From positions 62,001 through 126,000 of the forward strand of contig NZ_JMHT01000057.1 of assembly GCF_001905655.1 (NCBI RefSeq): a DNA stretch of 64,000 nucleotides. The letters are read 5' to 3'. The position numbers and the translations under genes are program-made. This DNA is from Mycobacterium sp. ST-F2. Its GTDB lineage: Bacteria > Actinomycetota > Actinomycetes > Mycobacteriales > Mycobacteriaceae. The notes beneath the pieces are model-generated. The model searched no databases. It had not been told where the DNA came from and saw only the letters and a list, made by a program, of their open reading frames with translations. Shown here in pieces: positions 25,530 through 34,200 of this stretch. Position 1 is the first letter of the stretch. Every line of letters starts with the position of its first letter.

Positions 25530-25547
25530 ACTTGACAGCTGTCAAGT
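25530..25547. promoter_or_regulatory. Perfect 18-bp palindromic operator between carboxylesterase and P450 genes
   Basis: ACTTGACAGCTGTCAAGT is fully self-complementary and contains TTGACA, a consensus -35, on both strands. A dimeric regulator bound here could control both divergent genes. The TetR gene at 26786-27427 beside the P450 is one candidate regulator. Confidence 0.72.
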
Positions 25548-25569
25548 TTGCGCCTGCGTGAGGAGTTCA

Positions 25570-26820
25570 ATGACTGCACCCGCCACCGATGAGGCCGCCA
25601 AGGTACTCGCCGATCCTGCCGCCTACGCCGACGACGACCGCCTGCACTCGGCGCTGACGCACCTACGGGCCACCAATCCTGTTGCCTGGGTGGACAATCC
25701 ACCGTATCGGCCGTTCTGGGCCATCACCAAGCACGCCGACATCATGGCGATCGAGCGCGACAACAACCTCTTCATCAGCGAGCCCCGTCCGCTGCTCATG
25801 AAGGCCGACGCCGAAGATCTGCTCAAGGCGCAGGCCGACGCCGGCATGGGGCTGCGAACGCTGATTCACATGGACGACCCGCACCACCGCAAGATCCGCG
25901 CCATCGGCGCCGACTGGTTCCGCCCGAAGGCGATGCGCGATCTCAAGGTGCGGGTGGACGAGCTCGCGAAGCGCTACGTCGACCGGCTGCGCGATATCGG
26001 ACCCGAGTGCGATTTCGTCGAGGAGATCGCGATCCAGTTCCCGCTCTACGTGATCATGTCGCTGCTCGGCCTCCCCGAGGAGGACTACGACCGCATGCAC
26101 ACCCTCACCCAGGAGATGTTCGGCGGTGACGACGACGAGTACAGCCGCGGCCAGACCCCCGAGGAACTGTTCAGCGTGCTGCTCGACTTCTTCGGGTACT
26201 TCGCGTCCCTCACCGCGTCGCGGCGGGCCAACCCCACCGAGGACCTGGCGTCGGCGATCGCCAACGGCCGCATCGACGGCGAACCACTCAGCGACATGGA
26301 TACCGCGTCGTACTACGTGATCGTGGCCAGCGCGGGCCACGACACCACCAAGGACGCCATCTCCGGCGGCCTGCATGCGTTGATCCAGAATCCCGGCGAG
26401 CTGGCCCGCCTGAAGGCGAACCCAGACCTGATGCCCACCGCCGTCGAGGAGATGATCCGGTGGAGCACGCCGGTGAAAGAGTTCATGCGCACCGCCACCG
26501 CTGACACCGTCGTCCGCGGCGTGCCGATCGCCGAAGGCGAATCCGTCTATCTCGCTTACGTTTCCGGTAATCGCGACGAAGAAGTGTTCACCGATCCGTT
26601 CCGGTTCGACGTCGGCCGTGAGCCGAACAAGCACCTGGCGTTCGGGTACGGCGTGCACTTCTGCCTGGGTGCCGCGCTGGCCCGTATGGAGATGAACAGC
26701 CTGTTCACCGAACTGCTGACCCGGCTGGATTCGATCGAATTGGCCGGCACCCCCGAGCTGTCCGCGACGACGTTCGTCGGCGGCTTCAAGCACCTGCCGA
26801 TCCGGTATTCGCTGCGCTGA
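25570..26820 (+). CDS. Cytochrome P450
   Basis: 416 residues from ATG 25570 with GAGGAG five bases upstream. It shows the I-helix motif AGHDTTKD, the K-helix EEMIRW (ExxR) and the heme loop FGYGVHFCLG with ligand C365. The sequence is a typical soluble bacterial class I P450 and needs separate ferredoxin and reductase partners. No ferredoxin gene is adjacent; the ferredoxin reductase at 38524 is 12 kb away. The CYP family could not be assigned from memory. Its last 35 bases overlap the convergent TetR gene. Confidence 0.95.
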   Translation: MTAPATDEAAKVLADPAAYADDDRLHSALTHLRATNPVAWVDNPPYRPFWAITKHADIMAIERDNNLFISEPRPLLMKADAEDLLKAQADAGMGLRTLIHMDDPHHRKIRAIGADWFRPKAMRDLKVRVDELAKRYVDRLRDIGPECDFVEEIAIQFPLYVIMSLLGLPEEDYDRMHTLTQEMFGGDDDEYSRGQTPEELFSVLLDFFGYFASLTASRRANPTEDLASAIANGRIDGEPLSDMDTASYYVIVASAGHDTTKDAISGGLHALIQNPGELARLKANPDLMPTAVEEMIRWSTPVKEFMRTATADTVVRGVPIAEGESVYLAYVSGNRDEEVFTDPFRFDVGREPNKHLAFGYGVHFCLGAALARMEMNSLFTELLTRLDSIELAGTPELSATTFVGGFKHLPIRYSLR

Positions 26821-27427
26821 CGCGATGCGTCGCGAGGAATCCGTCGACGGCGGCGACGGCGATCTCGCGGTAATCGAAGTCGGGCAGGGTGCTGAGCTTG
26901 CCGAGCACGATGGGGCCCAATAACAACACCGCCGCACGGAGCCGGTCGACGTCACCCAACTCGGCGACGGCCTCGGGACTGGACAGCACCGCCTCGAACG
27001 GGACGGCGTACTGCTCGGCCACCCGGTCCCGAAGGTTGCGGACCTCGGCGCTCTCGGTCCCCGCCGCACCCCAGGGCAGGTGTTCGAGGTTGCCGCCGAG
27101 CGCCAGCCATGACATGGCCGCCAGGCTGACGGGCGCCTCGGCGATCAGTTCTGCCTGCGCGCGCACGAGTGCGATCAACCGCTCACGCAGGTCGCCGTCG
27201 GCGAGCGGTACCGGGGCCGGTGGAATGAGCGCGTGAAATGCCGCTGCCAGCAAGTCATTTCCGCTGGCATAGTGCCGATAGAGCGTCGCCCTGGCCACAT
27301 TGGACGCCCGGATCACCGCGTCGACGGTCACGGCACTGGGTCCGCCGGAGCGCAGCAGGGCGGTCGCCGCCTCGAGAAGCCGCGCCCGCGAACGGGCCGG
27401 CCGGGGGTCACCATGTTCGCTGGACAA
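26786..27427 (-). CDS. TetR-family transcriptional regulator
   Basis: 213 residues. The N-terminal helix-turn-helix ARLLEAATALLRSGGPSAVTVDAVIRASNVARATLYRHYASGNDLL is a clear TetR domain (parts of one segment). The C-terminal ligand-binding part is family-unassigned. It is divergent from the DHA2 efflux gene, with a small inverted repeat between them, so it probably represses that pump and itself. Confidence 0.9.
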   Translation of the reverse strand: MSSEHGDPRPARSRARLLEAATALLRSGGPSAVTVDAVIRASNVARATLYRHYASGNDLLAAAFHALIPPAPVPLADGDLRERLIALVRAQAELIAEAPVSLAAMSWLALGGNLEHLPWGAAGTESAEVRNLRDRVAEQYAVPFEAVLSSPEAVAELGDVDRLRAAVLLLGPIVLGKLSTLPDFDYREIAVAAVDGFLATHRVSAANTGSAGA

Positions 27428-27454
27428 CTCAATTCACCTTCCGGCCGACAAACA

Positions 27455-27467
27455 AGACTGTTAGTCT
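27455..27467. promoter_or_regulatory. Candidate operator for the TetR/efflux pair
   Basis: AGACT-GTT-AGTCT is a short inverted repeat in the 83-base space between the divergent TetR gene (start 27427) and efflux gene (start 27511). TetR proteins usually bind such sites next to their own genes. Confidence 0.45.
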
Positions 27468-27510
27468 CGTTTGAAGATCATCGGTCTTGAAACTACCGGA
27501 AGGTGGCCGT

Positions 27511-29073
27511 ATGGCCGACAAGGCGAGCGCGGTGAGCCCCCGGGCCGATACCACCCCGCCTACGGCCGTACCACCGGCCTCCCGGCACCGCACCTGGACG
27601 CTCCTGGTGGCGTGTTGCGGTGTGCTGGTGGTGATTTCGTCGATGGTCGCGCTCAACACCGCACTCGCCGACATCGCCATGGCGACCTCGGCGAACCAGA
27701 CCCAGCTGACCTGGATCATCGACAGCTACACCTTGACGCTGGCCTGCCTGCTGCTGCCCGCCGGCGCCCTCGGCGACCGCTACGGCCGGCGCGGCGCTCT
27801 GCTGTTCGGCCTGGCCGTCTTCGCGGTGGCCTCGATCGTTCCGGCGCTGAGCACCCACCCCCTGCACATCATCGGCGCCCGAGCGGTGGCCGGCGTGGGC
27901 GCCGCGTTCATCATGCCTGCGACGCTGTCCCTGATCACCGCGTCCTACCCGGCGGACCAGCGCACCAAAGCGGTGGGCATCTGGGCCGGCATGGCCGGCT
28001 GCGGTGGCGTGTTCGGCATGCTGGGATCCGGTGTGCTGCTGCACTTCTGGCCCTGGCAGTCGATCTTCTGGGCCTTTGCCGCGGCCGGGCTGGTCCTCAT
28101 TGCCATGACCACGACCACCGCGAGTTCGCGCGACACGGAAGCCCGAACATTGGATGTCGCCGGCGCGGTCGTCATCGCCGCGGCGGTCGCGGCACTGGTC
28201 TACGGCATCCTGGCGGCGCCCGACCGCGGCTGGACACATCCGGTCGTGCTGGGCGGCATCGCCGGCGGCCTGATCCTGGCCGGAGCGTTCGCGGTCATCG
28301 AGCTACGGGCCCGGTACCCGCTGCTGGATGTCCGGCTGTTTCTCGACCGTCGGTTCAGCACCGGAGCCGCAGCCATCACAGTGCTGTTCATGGTGATGTT
28401 CGGCTTCTTCTACCTGGCCATGCAATTCATGCAACTGGTCATGGGTTACAGCCCACTGGGAACCGCACTGGCCCTGTCCCCGCTGGCGGTGCCGATGCTC
28501 ATCCTGTCCCCGCTGTCGTCGTGGTATCTGCCGAAACTGGGGCTGCGCGTCGTGGTGGTCGCCGGCCTGGGGCTCCTGTCGGTCGGCTTGCTGTCCCTGT
28601 GCCTGGTGCGCATCGACTCGTCGTACTGGGCCGTCGCCTGGCCACTGCTGGTGGTGAGTACCGGAGTCGGAATATTCACCGCGCCAACGACTTCGGCGAT
28701 CATGACATCGGTGCCGGACGCCAAGCAGGGGGTGGCCTCGGCGGTCAACGACACCACCCGGGAAGTGGGCTCAGCCCTCGGGATCGCACTGACCGGCTCC
28801 CTCCTGGCAGCCGGATATACCAAGCACATCGGGCCCGCCGTCGCCGGTTTTCCGGCTCCGCTGCAAGACGCCGCGCGCGGCTCGCTGGCCGGCGCGGTCG
28901 CCGCCGCGCCCCATCTGGGCCCAGTCGGCGGTCAGCTCCTGACCGTGGCCCGGGTGGCGTTCCTGCACGCCATGCAGACCTCGCTCGTGGTGCTGGCGTC
29001 GATCACCGCGGTCGCCGGTCTGCTGATCGCGTTCTGGGCGCCCGGCCGCGAACGTATACCACCCAACGACTAG
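27511..29073 (+). CDS. DHA2-family (EmrB/QacA-like) multidrug efflux MFS transporter
   Basis: 520 residues from ATG 27511 with GGAAGG upstream; an earlier ATG at 27487 has no ribosome site. About 14 membrane helices are apparent. MFS motif A is GDRYGRRG near residue 85, and motif C-like GMLGSGVLL lies near 170. It should export drugs in exchange for protons. The divergent TetR gene supports an inducible drug pump, comparable in layout to mycobacterial LfrR/LfrA, although sequence similarity to LfrA looked limited. Confidence 0.88.
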   Translation: MADKASAVSPRADTTPPTAVPPASRHRTWTLLVACCGVLVVISSMVALNTALADIAMATSANQTQLTWIIDSYTLTLACLLLPAGALGDRYGRRGALLFGLAVFAVASIVPALSTHPLHIIGARAVAGVGAAFIMPATLSLITASYPADQRTKAVGIWAGMAGCGGVFGMLGSGVLLHFWPWQSIFWAFAAAGLVLIAMTTTTASSRDTEARTLDVAGAVVIAAAVAALVYGILAAPDRGWTHPVVLGGIAGGLILAGAFAVIELRARYPLLDVRLFLDRRFSTGAAAITVLFMVMFGFFYLAMQFMQLVMGYSPLGTALALSPLAVPMLILSPLSSWYLPKLGLRVVVVAGLGLLSVGLLSLCLVRIDSSYWAVAWPLLVVSTGVGIFTAPTTSAIMTSVPDAKQGVASAVNDTTREVGSALGIALTGSLLAAGYTKHIGPAVAGFPAPLQDAARGSLAGAVAAAPHLGPVGGQLLTVARVAFLHAMQTSLVVLASITAVAGLLIAFWAPGRERIPPND

Positions 29074-29148
29074 TCGACACAAGCATTTTCGCGATTCGCG
29101 TGCGCCAGGTGGCCACTCAGCGGCTAAGAGCGTGGGTCGGTATCACAA

Positions 29149-29207
29149 TTGACTGTGCGTCTACGCAGTTCGGTACTCGAGCTTTTCCTGCGCCAGTGCA
29201 CAGTCAA
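29149..29207 (-). repeat. Solitary copy of the 59-bp palindrome-ended repeat
   Basis: Read on the minus strand it begins TTGACTGTGCACTGGCGCAG and ends CACAGTCAA, exactly 59 bases, with perfect 9-bp terminal complementarity (TTGACTGTG/CACAGTCAA). It lies in the 200-base gap between the convergent efflux gene and mftG and may help end both transcripts. Confidence 0.8.
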
Positions 29208-29274
29208 CGCCCACAAGGCATTTGCTTGTCAAGTGCCCAGCCCCTAGCGGCCGAACCGTTACCGACCCACGCTC

Positions 29275-30681
29275 CTAGGACGCGATGAATTGCGCGGCCC
29301 GGTGCGCCAGCATGACGATGGTCGCGTGCGGGCCCCGGGCGGTGATGCCGGGCAGTGCGGCGCCGTCGGCCACCCATAACCCGTCGACGCCGCGCACGCG
29401 GCAGTGCGGGTCCAGGACGGCGCGTTCGTCGCCGTCAGCGCCCATCGGCGCGGTGGCCGACAGATGCTGCGCGGTGGACCACGCGGGCTCGCCGCCGGCG
29501 ACGGCGTCGCCGAACAGGTCGCGACACAGTTCGTACCCGACCTGCAACGCCGCGGCGTCGGCCGGGTCGGCGTCGTAGCGGTGCTCGATGGCCGGGCGCA
29601 CGTCGGGATCGTCCGACACCAGCAGGACCCGACCCTCGGCACGCGGCCGCATCAAGGAGATGCCGAGGTGCACCGGATCGGAACCGTCGGCGACACCGCC
29701 CGTCATGGCCGCGAAACCCCACGTGTACGGCCGGATCTCAAGCTCTTCGGTGGTGAGCAGCAACTCGAGCGGCGGGCGGCCGGGGGCCGCGGGCCAGGTC
29801 GTGGGCACCACCCATTCCGGGTGATCCGCGCAGGCGACACCCACCGGCAGGTCGGCCACCACCGACACGCCGACGCTCCGTAACTGTGCGGCCGGCCCGA
29901 TGCCGGACAGCATCAACAGGTGCGCTGATTCAATTGCCCCGGCGCACAACACGATCCGGTCGGCATACCGGTCCGCCACCCCCTCGGGTCCGAGACACCT
30001 GACCCCCACCGCGCGGTCGCCGTCGAACAACACCCGCAGCGCACGCGTCCCCGCGAGCACCCGCAGGTTGTCCCGGCCACGCGCGGCCGTCAGGTAGACC
30101 TCGCCAGGACCGTGCCGGTGTCCGGTGTCGTCGATGTTCAGCGGCACCGCGCCGAGACCGGGCCGCACCCCGGCCTCGGCATTGAGGTCGTCGATCCACG
30201 AGTACCGGACGGCCGCCGCGTCGCGGAAAGCCTGTGAGGATGCTGCGAATTCGCTGATACGGCGCACCGGAACGGGGCCCGTCGAACCGTGCTCGGCACC
30301 GTCGAAGTCGTGGTCCGTTTCGATGGCGCAGTAATGCGGCACGACGTCGGACCAGGCCCAGCCCGGCACCGCCCAGGCGTCGAAATCCGACGGCCAGGCG
30401 CGGCAGAAATAGCCGCCGTTGATGGCTCCGGACCCGCCGAGCACCCGCCCCCGCACGATGTCCACGGACCGCGCCGGGTTCTGCGTCAACGTCGTGCGGT
30501 GCTGCCGCGCCACGGTGCTGTCGACGCCGACCGGCAACACCCAGCCCGGCTCCGGGCGGACGGTACCGCCGGTCTCCAGAAGAGTCACCCGGCAGGCGGG
30601 ATCGGCCGAAAGACGCTCGGCCAGAACACAGCCGGCACTGCCGGCCCCGACGATCAGGACGTCATCGCGGCGCGGGCTCAA
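29275..30681 (-). CDS. mftG: Mycofactocin-system GMC oxidoreductase MftG
   Basis: 468 residues from a TTG start overlapping the mftF stop as TTGA. The FAD-binding motif is VLIVGAGSAGCVLAERLS near residue 8, the GMC signature GRVLGGSGAINGGYF follows near 80, and the C-terminal VADGAALPGITARGPHATIVMLA is family-typical. MftG is described as passing electrons from reduced mycofactocin toward the respiratory chain. The TTG start is unusual, but no better in-frame start exists downstream before the Rossmann motif. Confidence 0.93.
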   Translation of the reverse strand: MSPRRDDVLIVGAGSAGCVLAERLSADPACRVTLLETGGTVRPEPGWVLPVGVDSTVARQHRTTLTQNPARSVDIVRGRVLGGSGAINGGYFCRAWPSDFDAWAVPGWAWSDVVPHYCAIETDHDFDGAEHGSTGPVPVRRISEFAASSQAFRDAAAVRYSWIDDLNAEAGVRPGLGAVPLNIDDTGHRHGPGEVYLTAARGRDNLRVLAGTRALRVLFDGDRAVGVRCLGPEGVADRYADRIVLCAGAIESAHLLMLSGIGPAAQLRSVGVSVVADLPVGVACADHPEWVVPTTWPAAPGRPPLELLLTTEELEIRPYTWGFAAMTGGVADGSDPVHLGISLMRPRAEGRVLLVSDDPDVRPAIEHRYDADPADAAALQVGYELCRDLFGDAVAGGEPAWSTAQHLSATAPMGADGDERAVLDPHCRVRGVDGLWVADGAALPGITARGPHATIVMLAHRAAQFIAS

Positions 30682-32096
30682 GTCCGGATCTGCGGCTTGA
30701 GCGCGCCCAGATGCCGCTCCCGCACCACGCCACCCCACAGTCCCAGGCCGTAGGCGATGTCGTCGAGACGCTTGAGCAGCAGATAGGCCAGCAGGCCGAC
30801 GCGTTGGGTGTTGTCGTCGACCGTGTGGTGGCGGCGCGCCCAGTCGACGACGCCGTCGACGATCGCGGCGATCAGCACCACCTGCCGCCAGCGCCGGAAA
30901 CACACCGCCAACACCAGGGCCACCGGCCAGTAGTGCCGACACAGCGCCGCAGCGAGTTGCAGCGCGGCCGCCCACAGTCCCTGCGCAGCCACCGCGGCGA
31001 CTTCCCGCGGTTCGGTGTCGATGGAGCGCAGGGAGTTGGCGATGCGCCGGCCCGTGATCGCGGCGGCGATGGTCGAGGCCAGGTAGCCCACACCGGAACC
31101 CATGGCCAGCAGCACCCACACCACCAACGTCCAGCCGGAGATCACCAGCGGCGCCGTCTTACCCGGGTGCCGCACCGACAGCGGGGCGGCCGAGGAACCG
31201 TAAAAGGCCTTGCGGGCGAACCACTCTCCCAATGCGGTGCGGTGATCGTGCCCGACCAGCGCAATCGGCTCGTACCGCAGCCGGGCGCCGGCCTCGATGA
31301 ACCGCCAGCACAGGTCCACGTCCTCGCCGGACTGCAGCGACTCGTCGAAGCCGCCCACCTGGTCCAGCGCCGCGCGCCGGCAGATGATGGCCGCGCTCGG
31401 CACGTAGGCCACCATGCCGTACGGCACCACCGGGGCCTCGCGCATGCCGAGGTCCAGCGACGAGCGCACGGCCTCGTAGCGCGCGATCAGATTGTCGGGC
31501 TCGTGCAGGCCGACGATGCGCGGCGCGACCAGCGCGACGGCCGGGTCGCAAAAGTGCCCCAGCAGCGCTTCCAGCCACCCGCGACGTGGGACCACGTCCG
31601 AGTCCAGGAACGCCACGAAGTCGGTCTCACACGCGGCCAGCCCCGTGTTGCGGGCCGCGGCCGGTCCCCGGCTCACGTCATGCCGGAGCACCCGGACATC
31701 GCAGTGCCCGGCCAAGTCACAGAAATCGGCCGCCTGCAGCGGCATCACAGAACCGTCGTCGACCACCACCACGCGCATGCCGCGCAGGGACCGCACCAGC
31801 CGGGCGACGCCAACTGCGTTGTCCCGTACCGGAACAACGACGGTGACGTCCAGGTGCGACGGCCCCGTCGCCGGCCGCGGGTGGGCCACCGTGGCATCGA
31901 GCAGGGTGCGGGCGAGCTGGGCACTCTGGGCGTCGTGGACCTCCAGCCGGCCGCGGTCGAGCATGGTCTGCGCCGCCGGAGCCAGGCGCAGCAACCGCGT
32001 CGGAGACCCGCCGAGCAGCGCGGCGCCCTCACCCAGCACCTTCACCCGGCGATCCACTTGGACGGCAAAGCCGTCGGGCAGCCTCGGCCCCGTCAC
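30678..32096 (-). CDS. mftF: Mycofactocin glycosyltransferase MftF
   Basis: 472 residues from GTG 32094-32096 (VTGPRLPDGFAVQVDRRV), which matches M. tuberculosis Rv0696. A family-2 glycosyltransferase domain includes VVVPVRDN, VVVDDGS, the DxD-like FLDSDVVPRRGW and SGEDVDLCWR. C-terminal hydrophobic segments near 325-350 and 395-420 suggest membrane attachment. It ends ALKPQIRT as in orthologues. MftF adds the oligoglucose chain to the mycofactocin core. It starts 13 bases after mftE. Confidence 0.95.
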   Translation of the reverse strand: MTGPRLPDGFAVQVDRRVKVLGEGAALLGGSPTRLLRLAPAAQTMLDRGRLEVHDAQSAQLARTLLDATVAHPRPATGPSHLDVTVVVPVRDNAVGVARLVRSLRGMRVVVVDDGSVMPLQAADFCDLAGHCDVRVLRHDVSRGPAAARNTGLAACETDFVAFLDSDVVPRRGWLEALLGHFCDPAVALVAPRIVGLHEPDNLIARYEAVRSSLDLGMREAPVVPYGMVAYVPSAAIICRRAALDQVGGFDESLQSGEDVDLCWRFIEAGARLRYEPIALVGHDHRTALGEWFARKAFYGSSAAPLSVRHPGKTAPLVISGWTLVVWVLLAMGSGVGYLASTIAAAITGRRIANSLRSIDTEPREVAAVAAQGLWAAALQLAAALCRHYWPVALVLAVCFRRWRQVVLIAAIVDGVVDWARRHHTVDDNTQRVGLLAYLLLKRLDDIAYGLGLWGGVVRERHLGALKPQIRT

Positions 32097-32109
32097 TGTC
32101 CCACCCCCG

Positions 32110-32844
32110 TCATGCGAGCATTCCCCCCGGGCCGGGCCGCCATGTGCCGATCCTGCGCACACAGCCGCCGACCATTTCTGCAAAGATACGGGCCCCCTCC
32201 GAGGCGGTGGCCGTGGTGGCGTCCCCCAGTACCCCGACCGGGCTCACTGCCGCCACCCCGCCGCGGCGCAACGCCGGCAGCAGCTCCGGCAAAGGCGCGG
32301 TGTTGCCGACGACGCTCTCGTCGACCCAGACGTCGGCCGGTGAAAGATGCAGCAGTACAGACGTTTCGGTATGGCCGGCGTGGGCGTCCGCACCCGCGGC
32401 CGTACACGCACACCAGGCCACGTCGCGCCCCTCGGCACGCAACAGCTCCGTCGCCGCCCTCAGCGCCGCCACATTGCCGCCGTGACCGTTGACGAACACG
32501 ACGCGGCCGGCCCAGTTACAGACCGACCGGCCGAACTCCACCAGCAGAAGTTCCAGCGCCGCCAGCCCGATCGAGATGGTGCCGGGGAAACTCTCGTGCT
32601 CACCGCTGGCGCCGTAGCTGATGGCAGCCGCGACCAGCCACGCGGGCTGATCGCCGCCGTGGATCGTCTGCGCGCGCAGTTCCTCCGCGACGGACCGCGA
32701 CACCGCCTCTGCGATCCGGGTGTCGGTGTCCAGCGGCAAGTGCGGCCCATGCTGCTCGGTGGCACCAAGTGGGACGATCAACGAAGGCCGCAAGGACTGC
32801 AACTGCCTAGACGTCGAGTTCCCGAGCTCGCTGGGAAAAGGCAC
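32110..32844 (-). CDS. mftE: Mycofactocin precursor peptidase MftE (creatininase family)
   Basis: 244 residues from a GTG start. Metal-binding residues of the creatininase fold are visible in GATEQHGPHLPLDTD (Glu, His, Asp) and NGHGGN, with HAGHTETS downstream. MftE cuts the modified MftA peptide to release the C-terminal Val-Tyr-derived core. Unlike the tight spacing of the rest of the operon, 177 bases separate it from mftD. Confidence 0.95.
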   Translation of the reverse strand: MPFPSELGNSTSRQLQSLRPSLIVPLGATEQHGPHLPLDTDTRIAEAVSRSVAEELRAQTIHGGDQPAWLVAAAISYGASGEHESFPGTISIGLAALELLLVEFGRSVCNWAGRVVFVNGHGGNVAALRAATELLRAEGRDVAWCACTAAGADAHAGHTETSVLLHLSPADVWVDESVVGNTAPLPELLPALRRGGVAAVSPVGVLGDATTATASEGARIFAEMVGGCVRRIGTWRPGPGGMLA

Positions 32845-32880
32845 CCGCCGATGGTAAGCCGAATTTGCCCGCTGTGCGCC

Positions 32881-32905
32881 AATTGTTGCCGTATACGCAA
32901 CAATT
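32881..32905. repeat. Inverted repeat in the mftD-mftE gap
   Basis: AATTGTTGC (32881-32889), a seven-base CGTATAC loop, and GCAACAATT (32897-32905) form a perfect 9-bp inverted repeat, 36 bases upstream of the mftE start. It is AT-rich compared with its surroundings. It might be an operator, a partial terminator or an mRNA-processing hairpin dividing mftABCD from mftEFG. Confidence 0.65.
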
Positions 32906-33021
32906 CGTATCGAATGGTCAAATTTGCACGGATGTCAAGACCCTGGTGACCATCACGTCAGCCACGCGAGCACCGCACGTATCAGCGGACCCGTCGAATC
33001 AGGCGGCCCGGCCGAGCGGCG

Positions 33022-34197
33022 TTAGCCGCCCAAACGCCGGGTGAAGCCTTCCGGCACCAGGATGTCGTCCGGTCCCAGGTCGTGAATCGAGCCCTTGCCC
33101 AAGCCCCGCAGCGCCGAGTCGATGCCCCCGTGCATGATGTCGAGCACGTTCTCGACACCGGCCTGACCCTCAGCCGCCAGACCCCACAGGTACGCCCGGC
33201 CGAGCATCACCGCACGGGCGCCCAGCGCCAGCGCCTTGACCACGTCACTGCCGCGGCGGATGCCGCCGTCCAGCAAAACCTCGACCTGGTCGCCGACAGC
33301 CTCGGCGATGGCCGGCAACGCCCGGATGGACGCCGGCGTGCTGTCCAGGTTGTTGCCACCGTGGTTGGACACCGAGATCGCCGAAACACCCGCATCCACA
33401 GCACGTTTGGCGTCGTCGATGCGCATGACGCCCTTGAGCATGAACGGCCCGCCCCACAGCTCGCGCAGCCAGGCGATGTCCTCCCAGGTCGGCGCCGGCG
33501 TACCCATCCATTCGCCGTAGGCGTGGAAGAACGGCGGCGCGGCCTGGCCGCCCGTGGCCTGGTTCGGCACGCACAGCTCCGGCGGACGCAGGGTCTTGCC
33601 CCACGTCCACATGTAGCGCGGCTTGGTGATGACCTCGGGGCTCATCTTGATGATGGTCTTGATGTCCATCTTTTCCGGAATCTTGGGGCTGCCCCAGTCC
33701 CGGCCGTGACTGAAGCTCCAGTCGGTGGTGACGATCAGGCCCTTCGCGCCGGCCGCGCGGGCCCGCTCCGCCCGGGCCGCGATGTCGTCGCGGCTGCCGA
33801 GCCAGTAAATCTGGAAGAACGTCTTGGGGTTGGCCGCGATGACCTCTTCCATCGGCTTGCTCGCGAACGACGACAGCCCCATCGCGGTGCCGCGAGCCGC
33901 GGCGGCGCGGGCGACGGCGACCTCCCCGTCGGGGTGAATCGCCTGCACGCCGGTCGGAGAAATAATCACGGGTAGCGAAATCTCTTGACCCATAACGGTC
34001 GTCGCCATCTCGCGCTTGTCGAGCGCGCCGATGACGTGCGGCGCGAAGCCGAGCTCACCGAACGCGGCGACGTTGTCGGCGACGGTCAGCCCCTTCTCGC
34101 TCGCCGAGATCAGCGACGAGTAGGCGGACTTGGGGAGCCGCTTTTTCGCGCGCTCCTGCGCGATGGCGACAGTTTCGAACCAGGTATCACGGGCCAT
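33022..34197 (-). CDS. mftD: Mycofactocin dehydrogenase MftD (FMN-dependent)
   Basis: 391 residues of the alpha-hydroxy-acid oxidase fold. The FMN and active-site segments LPVIISPTGVQAIHPDGE, KGVMRIDDAKRA, SVSNHGGNNLDSTP and LLDGGIRRGSDVVKALALGA are present in order. MftD converts the AHDP intermediate to premycofactocin by oxidative deamination. It lies three bases downstream of mftC and is often mis-annotated as an L-lactate dehydrogenase (lldD1). Confidence 0.95.
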   Translation of the reverse strand: MARDTWFETVAIAQERAKKRLPKSAYSSLISASEKGLTVADNVAAFGELGFAPHVIGALDKREMATTVMGQEISLPVIISPTGVQAIHPDGEVAVARAAAARGTAMGLSSFASKPMEEVIAANPKTFFQIYWLGSRDDIAARAERARAAGAKGLIVTTDWSFSHGRDWGSPKIPEKMDIKTIIKMSPEVITKPRYMWTWGKTLRPPELCVPNQATGGQAAPPFFHAYGEWMGTPAPTWEDIAWLRELWGGPFMLKGVMRIDDAKRAVDAGVSAISVSNHGGNNLDSTPASIRALPAIAEAVGDQVEVLLDGGIRRGSDVVKALALGARAVMLGRAYLWGLAAEGQAGVENVLDIMHGGIDSALRGLGKGSIHDLGPDDILVPEGFTRRLGG

Positions 34198-34200
34198 GAT

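Noticed and set aside
27471..29288. 605-residue frame overlapping the DHA2 efflux gene on the same strand
   Set aside because: Arg/Pro-rich shifted reading frame with no helices; the overlapping 520-residue frame is a clear MFS protein.
33022..34197. Annotation of MftD as an L-lactate dehydrogenase
   Set aside because: It belongs to the same FMN-dependent superfamily, but its place between mftC and mftE and its similarity to Rv0694 fit the mycofactocin enzyme.
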